From positions 1 through 42,933 of the forward strand of contig CASPLF010000003.1 in the NCBI GenBank assembly GCA_949422915.1: a DNA stretch of 42,933 nt, written 5' to 3'. Source of the stretch: an uncultured Mycoplasmatales bacterium. Lineage in GTDB: Bacteria > Bacillota_I > Bacilli_A > Mycoplasmatales > Mycoplasmoidaceae. The translations under genes were made by a program, and so were the position numbers. A model generated the notes under the pieces. It saw only the letters and a list, made by a program, of their open reading frames with translations, was not told where the DNA came from and did no database searches. Shown in pieces: positions 1 to 9,237 of this stretch; position 1 is the stretch's first letter; the number at the start of each line of letters is the position of its first letter.

Positions 1-347
1 TTCAATATTTTCTTTAAAAAAGTAGTTTTCTCAAAAAACTCATTAATAGCAACATTCAGTTCATCGTTTCTACTTTTTATTGCATCAATACAATCAACAA
101 AATCTCTTAACAAAACAACAAAATGCATCCAATTTAAATATGTAATTTCACTTGTTGTCTTTTCAATTAACTCTTTTTCTTGTAATGAAAGAATCTTTAG
201 TGATGGCTTAGAATATTGAAACAAATATGCTTTTGATAAATTAATACATACAATAGCATTTATTAAACCATTAATTAGTAAAAATGTCCATTGAATTAAA
301 TCTTCATACTTTATTTTATTTGTTTTGTATCTGTTATTCTTTCTCAC
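1..347 (-). CDS. Partial hypothetical protein, runs off left edge
   Basis: An open frame on the minus strand begins at a GTG (bases 347-345) and continues off the window, giving about 115 residues. It is absent from the ORF track because it lacks an early ATG. After a basic start (MRKNNRYKTNK) there is a hydrophobic stretch (FLLINGLINAIVCINL), then a mostly helical, charged region. Both Trp codons are TGG and none is TGA, unlike most genes here, but the sample is tiny. An in-frame stop lies just upstream and no Shine-Dalgarno sequence is visible, so an ATT start six bases earlier is also possible. I do not recognise the family. Confidence 0.5.
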   Translation of the reverse strand, partial: MRKNNRYKTNKIKYEDLIQWTFLLINGLINAIVCINLSKAYLFQYSKPSLKILSLQEKELIEKTTSEITYLNWMHFVVLLRDFVDCIDAIKSRNDELNVAINEFFEKTTFLKKIL

Positions 348-373
348 AATTATTCTTAATTTATTTTTTGTTT

Positions 374-413
374 AAAAGAGCAATAATTACTTATTAATTT
401 AGTTATTGCTTTT
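374..413. other. Imperfect hairpin in divergent intergenic region
   Basis: AAAAGAGCAATAA at 374-386 pairs with TTATTGCTTTT at 403-413, leaving bulged bases and a 16-base loop. It lies upstream of the left-edge gene and would be in its 5' leader if transcription starts from the minus-strand TATAAT at 442-437. It could be a leader structure, an operator, or chance pairing in AT-rich DNA. The rest of 348-497 is AT-rich with nothing I can identify. Confidence 0.3.
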
Positions 414-497
414 AAATCACTATAAACTATGATAATATTATATATTTATAAAAATATAAATTTTGCTAGTTAAGATTTTAATCAACAAATAAATATT

Positions 498-527
498 TTT
501 ACATTTTTATCAGATTTATGGTATTAT
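498..527 (+). promoter_or_regulatory. Putative promoter of the ribosomal superoperon
   Basis: TTTACA (498-503) is followed after 18 bases by TATTAT (522-527), a plausible sigma-70 type pair. It lies just upstream of the foldable leader and about 115 bases before rpsJ. The surrounding region is very AT-rich, so the exact boxes are uncertain. Confidence 0.5.
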
Positions 528-533
528 ATATAT

Positions 534-610
534 ACGCTTTCTATTGAGATTGCTGATACACCAAAGTGTGTTGTCAAGTATTAGGGAACTCAATAAGTGT
601 AAAAAAGCGT
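534..610 (+). ncRNA. Foldable 5' leader of the S10 operon
   Basis: Three nested helices can be drawn. ACGCTTT (534-540) pairs with AAAGCGT (604-610). TATTGAG (542-548) pairs perfectly with CTCAATA (589-595). Inside these, ACAC (558-561) pairs with GTGT (566-569) around a CAAA loop, extendable with A-U and G-U pairs. The GC content is higher than the flanks and the structure ends about 33 bases before the rpsJ start. Ribosomal protein operons are often controlled by an encoded protein binding such a leader (L4 does this for S10 operons in enterobacteria). Which protein would bind here, if any, is unknown. Confidence 0.5.
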
Positions 611-643
611 TGAAAATAAATATCAGAAAGGCAACAAAAAAGT

Positions 644-949
644 ATGAATCAAGAATTAAGAATTAAATTATTTTCTTATGATCACGAACTATTAGACAAA
701 TCAGTTAAGAAAATAATTGAAATCGCGGTTAATACAAGCTGTGAAGTTAAAGGTCCAATTCCTCTTCCAACAAAGAAGGAAATTTTTACGGTTTGTAGAT
801 CACCACACGTATACAAACCAGCAATGGAACAATTTGAACGTAGAACCCACAAACGTTTAATTGTTCTTAAGAAAGCATCTATTCAAACAATTGATGCTCT
901 TAAGAGATTAGTTATCCCATCAGGAGTTGAAATTCAAATTACTTTATAG
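644..949 (+). CDS. rpsJ: 30S ribosomal protein S10
   Basis: First gene of the superoperon, 101 residues, the usual S10 length. S10 sits in the 30S head and, as NusE with NusB, also works in transcription antitermination. Family landmarks include the central [11 protein letters not shown] loop that reaches into the head and the [14 protein letters not shown] segment. GAAAGG at 626-631 is the likely ribosome binding site, with 12-base spacing. It follows the structured leader and is 23 bases ahead of rplC. Confidence 0.97.
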   Translation: MNQELRIKLFSYDHELLDKSVKKIIEIAVNTSCEVKGPIPLPTKKEIFTVCRSPHVYKPAMEQFERRTHKRLIVLKKASIQTIDALKRLVIPSGVEIQITL

Positions 950-972
950 TAATTTAGAAGATAGGAGAAGTT

Positions 973-1833
973 ATGAAAAACATAATCGGAACTAAAGTGG
1001 GAATGATGCAAGTATTTGATGTTAATGGTAAACAATTAGCAGCAACAGTTGTAAGTTGTGAACCAAACCAAGTACTTGAAGTTAAAAAGAATGGCAACAT
1101 CAAAGTGGGATATTTAGATGTTGAAAAAGCTCAAAGAAAATCAAAAGCTTATATTGGTATTTTTAAGAAAAATGGATACACTCCAAAAGAATTCATTAAA
1201 GAATTTAAAAATACTGAAAATTATAAAGTTGGAGATTTTATTACAGTTGATGCTTTTGAAAAAGGTCAATATGTTGATGTTCAAGGAACTACAAAAGGAC
1301 ATGGATTTACAGGTGCAATTAAACGTTGAAACTTTAAAGTTGGTCCTTTAGCACATGGTGCTGGATATCCTCATAGATATCAAGGTTCTGTTGCATTTGG
1401 TCGTGGTGGTAGTCAAGCTCAAAGAGTACCTAAAGGTAAAAAGATGTCAGGACACTACGGACACGAAACAGTTACTATTCAAAACTTAATTGTTTTAGAA
1501 GTAATGAAAGCACGTAATTTAATTTTATTATTAGGTGCTATTCCAGGACCAGCAGGAAGTGTAGTAACAATTAAAACTTCAGTTAAATTCCCAACAAAGA
1601 AAACTGAATACAAAATTATTACTAAGGAAATCAAGGAAGAAATTTTAAAAGAAAATGAAAACCTTGAAGACAAAGAAGCATTACACAAAGCAAACGAACA
1701 AGCAGAAGCTGCAGCTGCAGAAGCTGCTAAAAAAGAAGCTGCTGCTAAACAAGCAGAAGCAGCTGCTCGTGCTAAAGAAAAAGAAGCTGCTGAAAAAGCT
1801 GCTGCTAGCGAAGCTAAAACAGCTAACAAATAG
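973..1833 (+). CDS. rplC: 50S ribosomal protein L3 with long Ala/Glu/Lys tail
   Basis: L3 binds 23S rRNA early in assembly and reaches toward the peptidyl transferase centre. The gene reads through one TGA (Trp) at 1327, so the two ORF-track pieces are one 286-residue protein. Conserved L3 sequence fills residues 1-211, including the [18 protein letters not shown] and MSGHYGHE regions. Residues ~212-286 form an Ala/Glu/Lys-rich tail ([16 protein letters not shown] type) predicted to be a long helix. Usual bacterial L3 is ~210 residues. Such tails are known in mycoplasma ribosomal proteins; their role here is not shown by the sequence. Confidence 0.97.
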
Positions 1834-1841
1834 GAGGAAAT

Positions 1842-2474
1842 ATGGAAAAGATCAAGTTATATGATATTACTGGTAAATCAGTTAAAGAAATTGAATTTAG
1901 TCTTCCTAACACAACTAAAGTTTACGAACAAGCAATGTTCGATCAAGTTTTAGCTGAAAACGCAGGCAAAAGACAAGGTACTCACTCAACTTTAACTAAA
2001 GGTGAAGTTAGAGGTGGTGGTAAAAAGCCTTTACAACAAAAACATTCAGGTAATGCAAGACAAGGTTCTATTCGTAACCCTCACTGAGTAGGTGGCGGTG
2101 TTGTTTTTGGACCAAAACCAAACAGAAACTACAAACTTGCTGTTAATAAACAAGTTTCAAGAAAAGCATTTGATTCTGCTTTATTGTTAAAAATTCAATC
2201 TAACAACATATTTATCATTGATGATTTAAAAGAAGCAAAACCTTCTACAAAGAAAGCTGTTGCTTTATTTAAAGCATTAAAAATTAATGATCAAAAGAAT
2301 TTATTTGTTGCTGCTGATTCTAAAAACGCAATTAATGCAATTAAAACATTTAGCAACATTAAAAAAACTGTAGCTAAGAAAGTTAACCAAATCTCTACTA
2401 GAGATATTTTAAATGCTAAGAATTTAGTGATTGAACTTTCAGCTGCTAATAAATTAGGAAAGGTTGGTGCATAA
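1842..2474 (+). CDS. rplD: 50S ribosomal protein L4
   Basis: A 210-residue L4, close to family length, with one internal TGA read as Trp at 2086 (NPHWVGGG). The conserved loop with [24 protein letters not shown] is the extension that lines the nascent-peptide tunnel. AGGAGGAAAT precedes the ATG, 8 bases after rplC ends. In other bacteria L4 can repress its own S10 operon by binding the leader. The leader at 534-610 is a candidate site, but that link is inference. Confidence 0.97.
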
Positions 2475-2475
2475 T

Positions 2476-2868
2476 ATGGAATTCTCAAGAATTATTATTA
2501 AACCAGTTCATACTGAAAAATCATACGCTCAACAATCTGCTGAACCAAAGAAACATGCTTTTATGGTTGATTTAAATGCTACTAAGAACGATATTAAATT
2601 AGCTTTTGAATCAATTTATGGATTTGCTCCTGCAAAAGTAGCAACTCAAATTAGAAAGCCTGTTAAGTTCCGTACTGGAACTGCTAATCCAGGTTACACA
2701 AAGAAATTTAAAATTGCTTATGTAACTTTACCAGTTGGTAAATCAATCTCTGCTGAAGAACAACAAGTTGAAAATAAAGAAGCTAAAAATGTAACAGTTT
2801 CTGAAAAACCAATAGTTGATTCTTCATTAAAAGAAGTTGAACCAACTTCTAAGGAAGAAAAGAAGTAA
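2476..2868 (+). CDS. rplW: 50S ribosomal protein L23 with acidic tail
   Basis: L23 lies at the tunnel exit and is the docking point for trigger factor and SRP. I start at ATG 2476 (MEFSRIIIKPVHTEKS), the family start, rather than the track's TTG at 2464; GGAAAGG lies upstream. The globular part ends near residue 92. Residues ~93-130 are a Glu/Lys-rich tail absent from typical ~95-residue L23 proteins. The start is one base after the rplD stop, suggesting translational coupling. Confidence 0.96.
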   Translation: MEFSRIIIKPVHTEKSYAQQSAEPKKHAFMVDLNATKNDIKLAFESIYGFAPAKVATQIRKPVKFRTGTANPGYTKKFKIAYVTLPVGKSISAEEQQVENKEAKNVTVSEKPIVDSSLKEVEPTSKEEKK

Positions 2869-2878
2869 GGAGTAATTT

Positions 2879-3727
2879 ATGGCAATAAAATCAATTAAAA
2901 CTCGTTCAAAAGGTAAACGTACATCAATTCTTATTGATTACAAGAAGGTATTATCTTCTAATACTAATAAACCTCATAAAGCATTAACTAAATCAATTCA
3001 AAACCAATCTGGTAGAAACAACCGTGGTATTATTACAACTAGACACCAAGGTGGTGGACACAAGAGAAAATTCCGTGAAATTGATTTCAAAAGAAATAAA
3101 GACGGTATTAAAGCAACTGTTCAAACAATTGAATATGATCCAAACAGAACAGCGTTTATTTCTTTAGTTTGCTATGAAGATGGAACTAAGAAATATATCT
3201 TAGCTCCAAGAGATATCAAAGTAGGAGATAAAATTGTTTCTGGAAACAAATGCGATATCAAAACAGGTAACTGTATGTTATTAGCTAACATTCCTGATGG
3301 TGCTTTTGTTCACAACGTTGAATTAGTTCCAGGACATGGTGGTCAAATTGCAAGAAGTGCTGGTAGTTTTGCTCAAGTCTCAGGTAAAGATGAAACTGGT
3401 GAATACAAAATCTTAAGATTATCTTCTGGTGAATTTAGAAAGATTCCAAATGAATGCCGTGCAACAATTGGTATTGTATCTAATGAAGATCACAACTTAG
3501 TTAACTTAGGAAAAGCAGGACGTAGTCGTCATATGGGTATCAGACCTACAGTTCGTGGTACAGTTATGAACCCTAATGATCACCCACACGGTGGTGGTGA
3601 AGGTAGACAATCTATCGGATACGATGCACCACGTACACCATGAGGTAAACGTCACATGGGTGTTAAGACTAGAAGACAAAAGAAAGCTTCTAGTGCATTA
3701 ATAATTAGACGTAGAAATGATAAATAG
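2879..3727 (+). CDS. rplB: 50S ribosomal protein L2
   Basis: A 282-residue L2, normal length, next to the peptidyl transferase centre and part of intersubunit bridges. The ORF track stops at a TGA that is Trp ([14 protein letters not shown]), and the real stop is TAG at 3725-3727. Diagnostic features include the [18 protein letters not shown]-terminal segment, the [11 protein letters not shown] region and the [14 protein letters not shown] loop, whose His is the conserved residue near the catalytic centre. Ten bases after rplW. Confidence 0.97.
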
Positions 3728-3738
3728 GAGAAACAAAC

Positions 3739-4044
3739 ATGAGTAGAAGTAATAAAAAAGGTGCATTTGTTGACACTAGCTTACTTAAAAAAGTACAAGC
3801 TGCTAAAGCAGATCCAAAACACAAAGCAATTAAAACTTGATCAAGAAGAAGTACAATCTTCCCTGAATTTGTAGGTCTAAACTTCCAAGTTCATAATGGT
3901 AAAAGTTTTATCAATGTCTTTGTTACAGAAGATATGGTTGGACACAAATTAGGTGAATTTGTTCCTACAAGAACATTCAAACAACACTCTTCTAACAATA
4001 AGGCAGAAGACGCTAAAGCGGCAGCAGCCACAGGAGCTAAATAG
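3739..4044 (+). CDS. rpsS: 30S ribosomal protein S19
   Basis: Missed by the ORF track because an in-frame TGA (Trp, IKTWSRRS) at 3838 splits it. The protein is 101 residues: [19 protein letters not shown], then [23 protein letters not shown] and [13 protein letters not shown], all S19 signatures. S19 forms a head complex with S13 and contacts the A site region. The C-terminus has ~10 extra Ala/Lys residues. AGGAG precedes the start, and the next gene begins 11 bases after the stop. Confidence 0.96.
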
Positions 4045-4055
4045 GAGAATAAAAT

Positions 4056-4469
4056 ATGAAAGCAACTGCAATTCAAAGAAATATACGTATTTCATCATCT
4101 AAAGCAAAATTAGTGTGTGACTTAATTAGAAATAAAAAAGTTACTGAAGCTTTAGTAATTCTTGATAACACTGAAAAGAAAATCGCTCCAATTATCAAGA
4201 AATTATTAAACTCAGCAATCGCTAATGCTACAAATACTAAAGGTTTTTCTTCTTTAGAAAACTTGTATGTTTATCAAATCTATGCTAACCAAGGACCTAC
4301 AATGAAACGTGCTTTACCACGTGCTAAAGGTTCTTCTAATATGATTAGAAAACGTTCTTCTCATATTGAAATTGTTTTGAGTGATGACCCAAAACAAAAA
4401 TCTAAAGATTTATTAGCTATCAAAGCTAAACAAGCTAAGAAAGTTAATAAAAAAGGAGGTAAGAAATAA
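4056..4469 (+). CDS. rplV: 50S ribosomal protein L22
   Basis: 137 residues against ~110 usual, with the surplus a Lys-rich C-terminus (KAKQAKKVNKKGGKK). The L22 core includes RISSSKAKLVCDLIR at the start and the MKRALPRAKGSSNMIRKRSSHIEIVLSD beta-hairpin that lines the nascent-chain tunnel. The stop overlaps the rpsC start by one base (TAATG), and AAAGGAGG for rpsC lies inside this gene's end, implying coupled translation. Confidence 0.96.
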   Translation: MKATAIQRNIRISSSKAKLVCDLIRNKKVTEALVILDNTEKKIAPIIKKLLNSAIANATNTKGFSSLENLYVYQIYANQGPTMKRALPRAKGSSNMIRKRSSHIEIVLSDDPKQKSKDLLAIKAKQAKKVNKKGGKK

Positions 4470-5254
4470 TGGCTCAAAAAATTAATCCAAATGGTCTTCG
4501 TTATGGTATCAACAAGAATTGAAATTCTCGTTGAATCACTTCTGACCCAGAACTAACTGCTAAATGAATTGTTGAAGACGAAAAGATTCGTAAATTCTTT
4601 GCTAAGAACTATAAACAAGCTCAATTAGTAAATATTGAAATTGAACGTACATTAAAAAATGTTGATGTATTTGTTAACTGTGGTCAACCAGGTATCATCA
4701 TTGGTAAAGAAGGTGCTAACATTCCATTAGTTACAAAAGAAATCAACAAGATTGTTGGTCGTAAAATTAAAGTTAACGTAAACGTTATTGCTCACCAAAA
4801 TCCAGCGACATGTGCAAGAGTTATTGCTCGTGAAATCGCAGATGCTATTGAAAACCGTGTACCATTTAGAATGGCTCAAAAGAACGGAATTAAAAAAGCA
4901 TTAGGAGCAGGTGCTATTGGAATTAAAACAACAGTATCTGGTAGATTGGGTGGAGCTGAAATGGCTAGAGAAGAAGGTTACTCTAAAGGTGTTATTCCAT
5001 TAACAACATTAAGAGCTGATATTGATTACGCTATCGAACAAGCTTTAACAACTTATGGAATCATTGGTGTTAAAGTATGAATCAACCGTGGTGAAATTTT
5101 TGCTAAAGGTTTAAACAACCAAGTTGTTATTAAACAAAAAGAACGTTCAAATGATTTTGGTAAAAAGAAACCTTTCAAAAGAAATAATAACTTCAAACCA
5201 AAAACTCAACAAGCTAAACCACAACAAAACACTCAAGTAAAGGAGGCTAAATAA
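4469..5254 (+). CDS. rpsC: 30S ribosomal protein S3
   Basis: A 261-residue protein; several TGA codons read as Trp (e.g. NKNWNSRWITS, ELTAKW, GVKVWINRGE) split it in the ORF track. S3 lies at the mRNA entry channel. It has the N-terminal S3 segment ([13 protein letters not shown]), a type II KH domain with the IIIGKEG loop, and the C-terminal domain ([14 protein letters not shown]). The last ~45 residues are a Lys/Asn/Gln-rich tail. It overlaps the rplV stop by one base. Confidence 0.97.
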
Positions 5255-5256
5255 TT

Positions 5257-5679
5257 ATGATGCAACCTAAGAGAACAAAATATCGTAAACCACATCGTAC
5301 AAGATACGATGGAAAAGCTAAAGGAAACAAATATGTTGCTTTTGGTGAATATGGTTTAATGGCAACAACTGGTAATTGAATTACAGACAAGCAAATCGAA
5401 GCTGCCCGTGTTGTTTTATCTAAATCTTTAGGTAAAACTGGAAAAATGTGAATTCGTATTTTCCCTCAATTATCTCTTACTAAGAAACCATTAGAAGTAC
5501 GTATGGGTTCAGGAAAAGGTAACCCTGAACAATGAGTAGCAGTTGTTAAAAAAGGAACAGTAATGTTTGAACTAGCTGGTATTCCTGAAGACTTAATGAA
5601 AGATACATTAAGAAAAGCTGGAAACAAACTAAATGTTTTAACAAAAGTTGTTAAGAAAGGAGAATTAAAGAATGATTAA
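5257..5679 (+). CDS. rplP: 50S ribosomal protein L16
   Basis: 140 residues, absent from the track because of three TGA Trp codons. It begins [19 protein letters not shown]; two adjacent ATGs exist and the first gives the usual family length. L16 organises the A-site side of the peptidyl transferase region. Conserved blocks include [17 protein letters not shown] and [26 protein letters not shown] lies upstream within the rpsC end. The stop overlaps rpmC by eight bases. Confidence 0.96.
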
Positions 5680-6160
5680 AGAACTAAATCAAAAAACAAA
5701 TGAAGAATTATGTAATTTAATCGTTAGATTAAAATTACAACTTCTTGAATCAAGATTCAAGATGGCTTCTGGTGAATTAGAAAAAACTCACAAAATTAGA
5801 GAAATAAGACGTACAATCGCTCAAGCTTTTACAGTTCTTAATTCTCGTGGTATTGATTTAACAGTAGGTACTCATGGTATTACTATGTACGATCGTAAAA
5901 ATAATACAGTTAAATCAATTAATGATGTAGTTTCAGATTCTCTTGATGCTAAAGATGAAACAGCAAAATCTAAAAAATCAACAAAAACAGTTGGTCAAGG
6001 TGTTGCTGAATCAACCGTGGCTGCAAGCAAGTTAGATAAAGCTAACGATTCTGCTCAAGCCACAAACTTTGCAAAAGCAAATGCTAATGTATCAAACCAA
6101 AAGTTAGTTCAAAAAAAGAAAACTAACGTTGAAACAAAGAGAAAGGTAATTGGAGCTTAA
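5672..6160 (+). CDS. rpmC: 50S ribosomal protein L29 with ~100-residue tail
   Basis: The first ~64 residues are a normal L29: two helices ([59 protein letters not shown]). Residues ~65-162 are an extra region rich in Lys, Ala, Asn and Ser with no recognised fold, so the protein is about 2.5 times the usual ~65 residues. L29 sits at the tunnel exit beside L23, which also has a tail here. It starts inside the rplP stop region (8-base overlap), with AAAGGAG upstream. Confidence 0.94.
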   Translation: MIKELNQKTNEELCNLIVRLKLQLLESRFKMASGELEKTHKIREIRRTIAQAFTVLNSRGIDLTVGTHGITMYDRKNNTVKSINDVVSDSLDAKDETAKSKKSTKTVGQGVAESTVAASKLDKANDSAQATNFAKANANVSNQKLVQKKKTNVETKRKVIGA

Positions 6161-6161
6161 T

Positions 6162-6416
6162 ATGGAAAGAAACGCACGTAAAGTATTTAGTGGGATTGTA
6201 GTTTCTACAAAAATGAACAAGACAATTGTTGTTAATGTAGAAAGAAAATACTTACACCCTTTATACAAGAAACAAGTTATTTCTCACAAGAAATACCATG
6301 TTCACGATGAAAAACAAGAAGCTAAAGTAGGCGATTTTGTAAGAATTATTGAAACTCGTCCAATTAGTAAAACAAAGTTTTACCGTTTACAAAAAATTGT
6401 AACTAAGGCAAAATAA
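6162..6416 (+). CDS. rpsQ: 30S ribosomal protein S17
   Basis: 84 residues, starting at ATG 6162 ([24 protein letters not shown]) rather than the track's TTG at 6150, which would overlap rpmC. The OB-fold protein S17 binds 16S rRNA early in 30S assembly. Family motifs include [18 protein letters not shown] and the basic loop followed by [21 protein letters not shown]. It begins one base after the rpmC stop; GGAG overlaps that gene's end. Confidence 0.96.
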   Translation: MERNARKVFSGIVVSTKMNKTIVVNVERKYLHPLYKKQVISHKKYHVHDEKQEAKVGDFVRIIETRPISKTKFYRLQKIVTKAK

Positions 6417-6426
6417 GGAGGCAAAT

Positions 6427-6795
6427 ATGATTCAAGTAATGACAAGAATGAATGTTGCAGACAACTCAGGTGCAAGAAAAGTAGGAGTTATTAAAATCTT
6501 AGGTAACTCAAGACAAAGATATGCATCTGTTGGTGATATAGTAAAAGTATCAGTTAAAGACTGCATCCCAGAATCTGGTGTTAAAAAAGGTCAAATGTTT
6601 AAAGCTGTTATCGTTCGTACTAAAAAAGGTGTGAAACGTGAAAACGGCAACAAAGTAGCATTTGATGACAATGCATGTGTCATCATTAAAGATGATAATA
6701 CTCCAAGAGGTACACGTATCTTTGGACCAGTTGCAAAGGAATTAAGAGATAAAGGGTTTAACAAGATCATCTCTTTAGCTCCAGAGGTGTTATAG
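6427..6795 (+). CDS. rplN: 50S ribosomal protein L14
   Basis: 122 residues, exactly the family length. It shows the N-terminal [19 protein letters not shown] signature and the [11 protein letters not shown] and [28 protein letters not shown] blocks. L14 forms intersubunit bridges and is the binding site of the silencing factor RsfS in other bacteria. AAGGAGG precedes the ATG. It contains no Trp. Confidence 0.97.
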   Translation: MIQVMTRMNVADNSGARKVGVIKILGNSRQRYASVGDIVKVSVKDCIPESGVKKGQMFKAVIVRTKKGVKRENGNKVAFDDNACVIIKDDNTPRGTRIFGPVAKELRDKGFNKIISLAPEVL

Positions 6796-6803
6796 GAGGC
6801 AAT

Positions 6804-7127
6804 ATGAACAGAATTAAAAAAGGTGATAAAGTTAGAGTAATATCTGGAAAGAATTCAACAAAAGAAGGAATCGTACTTCAAGTTTTTCCTAAGAAAAACT
6901 TAGCGATCGTTGAAGGTATTAATGTAGCTAAAAGACATACTAAACCTTCTGCTAACCAAGACAAAGGTGGAATCTTAGATAAAGAACTTCCGATTCATTT
7001 ATCTAAGTTAGCATTAGTTGCACCTAAGTCTCCACGTGGTGTTTCAAAAATTTCTTATTCAAAAGACAAAGAAGGCAAGAAAGTAAGAATTGCTAAAAAA
7101 ACAAATAGTGTAATTGGAGGTAAATAA
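6804..7127 (+). CDS. rplX: 50S ribosomal protein L24
   Basis: 107 residues, normal for L24. It opens with the KOW motif ([40 protein letters not shown]). [18 protein letters not shown] and the following [12 protein letters not shown] segment are characteristic. L24 is an assembly initiator on domain I of 23S rRNA near the tunnel exit. AGGAGG lies before the start, and rplE begins two bases after the stop. Confidence 0.97.
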   Translation: MNRIKKGDKVRVISGKNSTKEGIVLQVFPKKNLAIVEGINVAKRHTKPSANQDKGGILDKELPIHLSKLALVAPKSPRGVSKISYSKDKEGKKVRIAKKTNSVIGGK

Positions 7128-7129
7128 TT

Positions 7130-7687
7130 ATGGAAAAAACATTAAGTAAAAAATACCAAGAACAAGTTAAAAACACTTTAATGACTGATGGTGCATATAA
7201 ATCAATTATGCAATTACCTCGTCTTGAAAAGATTGTCATCAATTCAGGTGTAGGAGACGCTACTACTGATGCTAAATTATTGGAATCTGTTGTTCAAGAA
7301 TTAACAGCTATTACAGGTCAAAAACCAGTAATTACACGTTCAAAGAAAGCGATCGCTACTTTCAAATTACGTGAAAACCAAGGAATTGGTGCTAAGGTAA
7401 CTCTTCGTGGTGAAAAAATGTGAAACTTCATTGAAAACTTAATTAACGTTGCTTTACCACGTGTTAGAGACTTTAAAGGAATTCCAAACAGCTCATTTGA
7501 TGGGCACGGTAATTACACACTTGGTATCAAGGAACAAATTATCTTTACAGAAATTAACTATGACCAAGTTAAGAAAATCCGTGGGTTTGATGTTACCTTT
7601 GTAACTTCATCAAAAGATGATGAACAAGCAAGAAAACTATTAGAAGCAATTGGTTTACCATTTGCTAAATCAAAAAGAAATAAATAA
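7130..7687 (+). CDS. rplE: 50S ribosomal protein L5
   Basis: 185 residues; one TGA at 7421 is Trp ([13 protein letters not shown]), so the track shows only the first half. L5 binds 5S rRNA in the central protuberance and contacts the P-site tRNA. Recognisable blocks are [16 protein letters not shown], the [23 protein letters not shown] core, and [34 protein letters not shown]. The ribosome binding site GGAGG lies within the last codons of rplX. Confidence 0.97.
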
Positions 7688-7696
7688 GGGGAAAAC

Positions 7697-7882
7697 ATGG
7701 CAAAAAAATCATTAATAGCAAAACAAAAAAGAGCACCAAAATACTCAACAAGAAAATATACTCGTTGTGTAAGATGTGGTCGTGTACATGGTGTGTACAA
7801 AAAATTTGGCTTATGCCGTATTTGTATTAGAGAACTAGCTCACAAGGGTGAATTACCTGGAGTAAAGAAGGCATCTTGATAG
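7697..7882 (+). CDS. rpsN: 30S ribosomal protein S14, zinc-binding type
   Basis: 61 residues ending KKASW: the last codon is TGA read as Trp, followed at once by TAG. Short S14 proteins commonly end in ASW, so the read-through is expected. The two pairs CVRC and CRIC form the zinc site that defines the short type-Z form. S14 lies in the 30S head near S3 and S10. GGGGAAAAC is the weak ribosome binding site. Confidence 0.96.
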
Positions 7883-7892
7883 GAGAATAAAT

Positions 7893-8291
7893 ATGTATAT
7901 AGATCCAATTTCAGATTTAATAACTAAAATTAATAATGCTAGAAAAGCAAAGTTACAAACTGTAACTATTCAAACTTCAAATTTAACTACATCAATTCTT
8001 GATGTATTAAAAGCAGAAGGTTACATTGCAGATTTTTCTATAGCTAAAGCTAACAAAAGTTCTAATAAAGTAACTAACATTACTTTAAAATACAAAAATC
8101 ACACATCAAGTATTACAGGTATGAAACAAATCTCTAAACCAGGATTAAGAGTTTACCAAGAATCTAAAAAGATTCCTAAGGTATTAAATGGTTTAGGAAT
8201 TGCTATCATTTCAACAAGCCAAGGAGTTGTTACGGACAAAGTTGCCCGTAAAAACAACTTAGGTGGTGAAATTATTGCTTATGTTTGATAG
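7893..8291 (+). CDS. rpsH: 30S ribosomal protein S8
   Basis: 132 residues: MYIDPISDLITKINNARKAK at the start, and the C-terminal [33 protein letters not shown], typical of S8. The terminal Trp is TGA, followed by TAG at 8289-8291, so the gene is one codon longer than the track shows. S8 organises the central domain of 16S rRNA and in E. coli represses the spc operon. TAGGAGAA precedes the start. Confidence 0.96.
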
Positions 8292-8299
8292 GAGAGATT

Positions 8300-8854
8300 A
8301 TGAGTAGAAAAGGAAATAAATTAATTGCTATCCCTCAAGGTGTTAATGTAAACGTTGCACCAAACAATGTTACAGTTTCTGGTCAAACTGGAACACTAGT
8401 TGTTGATTATCCAGCAAATTTAATTACAGTTGAAATTGTTGAAAACAACAAAATTAAAGTATCACGTAAGAATGATGAAAAACAAGCCAGAATCTTTCAT
8501 GGTACTATAAATTCAAATATTGCTAATGCTGTATTTGGTATTGCAAATGGATACACAAAGAAATTAAAAATTGTTGGTGTTGGTTACAAAGCATCAGTTA
8601 GTGGAAACAAACTAACACTTGCTATTGGATTTAGCCACCCTGTAGTTTTTGATATTCCAGAAGGTCTTAAAGTAGTTTGTCCAACTCCAACTGAAATTCA
8701 CATTTCAGGAATTAATAAATTCCTAGTTGGTGAGTTAGCAGCAAATGTTCGTGCAACTCGTAAACCAGAACCATACAATGGTAAAGGTATTATGTACTTT
8801 GATGAACACATTATTCGTAAGGTTGGTAAAACAGCTGAAGGAGCTAAGAAATAG
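8300..8854 (+). CDS. rplF: 50S ribosomal protein L6
   Basis: 184 residues when started at ATG 8300 (MSRKGNKLIAIPQGVNVNV), preceded by TAGGAGAGATT. The track start at 8285 lies inside rpsH and is less likely. It contains two repeated L6 domains and the C-terminal signature region (ANVRATRKPEPYNGKGIMYFDEHIIRKVGKTA). L6 is near the sarcin-ricin loop and the factor-binding site. Confidence 0.97.
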   Translation: MSRKGNKLIAIPQGVNVNVAPNNVTVSGQTGTLVVDYPANLITVEIVENNKIKVSRKNDEKQARIFHGTINSNIANAVFGIANGYTKKLKIVGVGYKASVSGNKLTLAIGFSHPVVFDIPEGLKVVCPTPTEIHISGINKFLVGELAANVRATRKPEPYNGKGIMYFDEHIIRKVGKTAEGAKK

Positions 8855-8863
8855 GAGTAGAAT

Positions 8864-9223
8864 ATGAAACAACAAAATTTTAATCGTAAAGCTCAAAGAG
8901 CACTTCGTCACAAAAGAACTACTAATTATCTAAAGGCTAATAGTAATAAAAAGCCTAGATTAGTAGTTACTAAGACTAACACAAACATCATTGCTCAAAT
9001 TATTGATGATCAAACAGGTAAAACATTATTTAGTTCATCAATTAGCCAATTAAAATTAAAAGGCTGTAATATTAAAAACGCTACTTTAGTAGGTGAAGAT
9101 ATTGCAAAAAAAGCAGTAGCTAACAACACTACAATAGTAGTGTTTGACCGTGGTGGAAACAAATACCACGGTAAAGTAAAAGCAGTAGCAGAAGCTGCAC
9201 GTGCAAACGGACTTAAATTCTAA
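8864..9223 (+). CDS. rplR: 50S ribosomal protein L18
   Basis: 119 residues, typical. It has the basic N-terminus ([23 protein letters not shown]) that binds 5S r[23 protein letters not shown], and the C-terminal [28 protein letters not shown] signature. Together with L5 it forms the 5S rRNP. AGGAGTAGAAT precedes the ATG, ten bases after rplF. Confidence 0.97.
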   Translation: MKQQNFNRKAQRALRHKRTTNYLKANSNKKPRLVVTKTNTNIIAQIIDDQTGKTLFSSSISQLKLKGCNIKNATLVGEDIAKKAVANNTTIVVFDRGGNKYHGKVKAVAEAARANGLKF

Positions 9224-9237
9224 TTATGGAGGTAAAC

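Noticed and set aside
1479-1829. 116-residue minus-strand ORF, Ala/Ser-rich
   Set aside because: Shadow of the Ala/Glu/Lys repeat codons of rplC, which is certain on the plus strand.
3838-3840. Premature stop codons (TGA) in rpsS and many other genes
   Set aside because: They fall at conserved Trp positions and reflect genetic code 4, not broken genes.
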